Origin: Elusimicrobiota bacterium
GTDB taxonomy: Bacteria > Elusimicrobiota > Elusimicrobia > F11
Length of the DNA stretch: 5,916 bases
Reading direction: 5' to 3'
NCBI GenBank assembly: GCA_022709485.1
Contig: JAKLIS010000100.1
Location: 1-5,916 of the forward strand
Shown: piece by piece, positions 5,346-5,916 of the stretch
How positions within the stretch are numbered: position 1 is the first letter of the stretch
Layout of the letters: each line of letters starts with the position of its first letter
Position numbers and translations under genes: made by a program
Notes under the pieces: generated by a model
What the model was told of the DNA's origin: nothing
What the model saw: the letters and a program-made list of their open reading frames with translations, nothing else
The model's database searches: none

Positions 5346-5916
5346 ATGGCAATCTATTGTTTCGCGATCGTGGGAGTGGTGGCGCTTTTGGGTTTGTGGG
5401 TTTGGGCCCGAATTCAAGCGTATCGAACTCAAAATAAAGCTCTTCACACAGCGCTTGAATCCAGTCAGAAAGCCTTGGATCGGCAGAATTCTCAAATCAA
5501 TATCTTTCTTACTTCCCTTCCCAATTTGCAATCTCTCATCATGGAGCCTCATCTCACAGAGACGTGGAAGACAACTTGTCTCGACGAGGCGCGCGCTATG
5601 GTTCGGGCGGATGGCGGCAGTTTTTGGAAATTTATCGATAGAGATCAGGACCTCATTCAGGAAATTGTTCAAGGGCAGGACCCCTTAGTACGGGAAAAAA
5701 TTTCCAGGGCAGATATGGAAACCCACGAAGTGGGGAAGGCGGCCATCCAAAAAACACCCGTCCTGTCTACAAGCTCTAAAGATTTTTCACAAAACCATAG
5801 CGTGGTGGCCGTGCCTCTTATCGTCGGGGGAAATTTATGGGGGGTTTTTAGGCTTGTCCAATTGGGTGCAGAGAGGCTCGGCCAAAAAGAATCCGAATTA
5901 TTAAAAGTGTTTTTCA
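5346..5916 (+). CDS. Membrane-anchored GAF-domain signalling protein, N-terminal part (3' end outside the window)
   Basis: ATG at 5346 opens a frame that stays open for 190 codons to the window edge; an in-frame TAG at 5337-5339 fixes the start region. Residues 3-21 (IYCFAIVGVVALLGLWVWA) form one hydrophobic helix followed by Arg and Lys residues, so it should be an inner-membrane anchor with the rest in the cytoplasm. Residues about 25-50 are a polar, coiled-coil-like linker. Residues about 60-190 look like a GAF domain: TWKTTCLDEARAMVRADGGSFW (starting at Thr73), then SVVAVPLIVGGNLWGVFRL (152-170) and a closing helix ESELLKVFF. The layout is typical of the input half of a histidine kinase, diguanylate cyclase or HD-GYP protein, but the output domain is not visible. 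It is divergent from the FIST operon across 118 bases. GAF assignment is from fold pattern and is moderately sure. Confidence 0.75.
   Translation, partial: MAIYCFAIVGVVALLGLWVWARIQAYRTQNKALHTALESSQKALDRQNSQINIFLTSLPNLQSLIMEPHLTETWKTTCLDEARAMVRADGGSFWKFIDRDQDLIQEIVQGQDPLVREKISRADMETHEVGKAAIQKTPVLSTSSKDFSQNHSVVAVPLIVGGNLWGVFRLVQLGAERLGQKESELLKVFF

Noticed and set aside
5331..5672. A 113-codon open frame on the - strand
   Set aside because: It is antisense to the TM-GAF gene, which has a coherent helix, linker and GAF pattern; the antisense product shows no domain.

Overview
The window looks like chromosome from a Gram-negative-type or deep-branching uncultured bacterium. Base composition is roughly balanced and intergenic spaces are short. 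It carries housekeeping enzymes (an inositol monophosphatase-family enzyme and nucleoside-diphosphate kinase) beside a signal-transduction cassette. Nothing fixes the phylum. An HD-GYP output, a V4R-type sensor kinase and a 178-residue Ndk with insertions would fit several environmental lineages.

Left part (1-615): the 3' end of an inositol monophosphatase-family gene runs on the + strand to 395. A 220-base gap follows, before the convergent end of ndk. This gap is structured. Four TTAA-centred repeats lie exactly 11 bases apart at 458-501, like a PhoB/PhoP or other OmpR-family binding box. A -10-like TACTAT follows at the right distance. A strong 10-bp hairpin at 565-596 comes next, with a T-rich tail on the + strand. 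No protein gene lies between box and hairpin, so this is either a short-RNA transcription unit or the relic of a lost gene.

Middle (616-5227), all on the - strand: transcription runs from 5227 towards 616 through four genes. They are a stand-alone FIST-domain sensor protein, a soluble histidine kinase (XylR_N/V4R sensor, PAS, HisKA, HATPase), a REC plus HD-GYP response regulator, and, after a 155-base gap, ndk. The first three are spaced by 13 bases and 1 base and almost certainly form one operon. The inferred pathway is that FIST and V4R modules sense small molecules in the cytoplasm, the kinase phosphorylates Asp59 of the regulator, and the HD-GYP domain then hydrolyses cyclic di-GMP.

Right part (5228-5916): a 118-base divergent control region carries an 8-bp inverted repeat and candidate promoters in both directions. 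After it, a + strand gene starts at 5346 and is still open at the window end. It encodes a single-membrane-helix protein with a coiled coil and a GAF domain, probably the input half of a larger signalling protein. Neither divergent gene has a good Shine-Dalgarno sequence.

No tRNA, rRNA, CRISPR array, insertion sequence or prophage gene was recognised. The clearest point of interest is the compact FIST / V4R-kinase / HD-GYP cassette; the second is the orphan 11-bp repeat box with its terminator.
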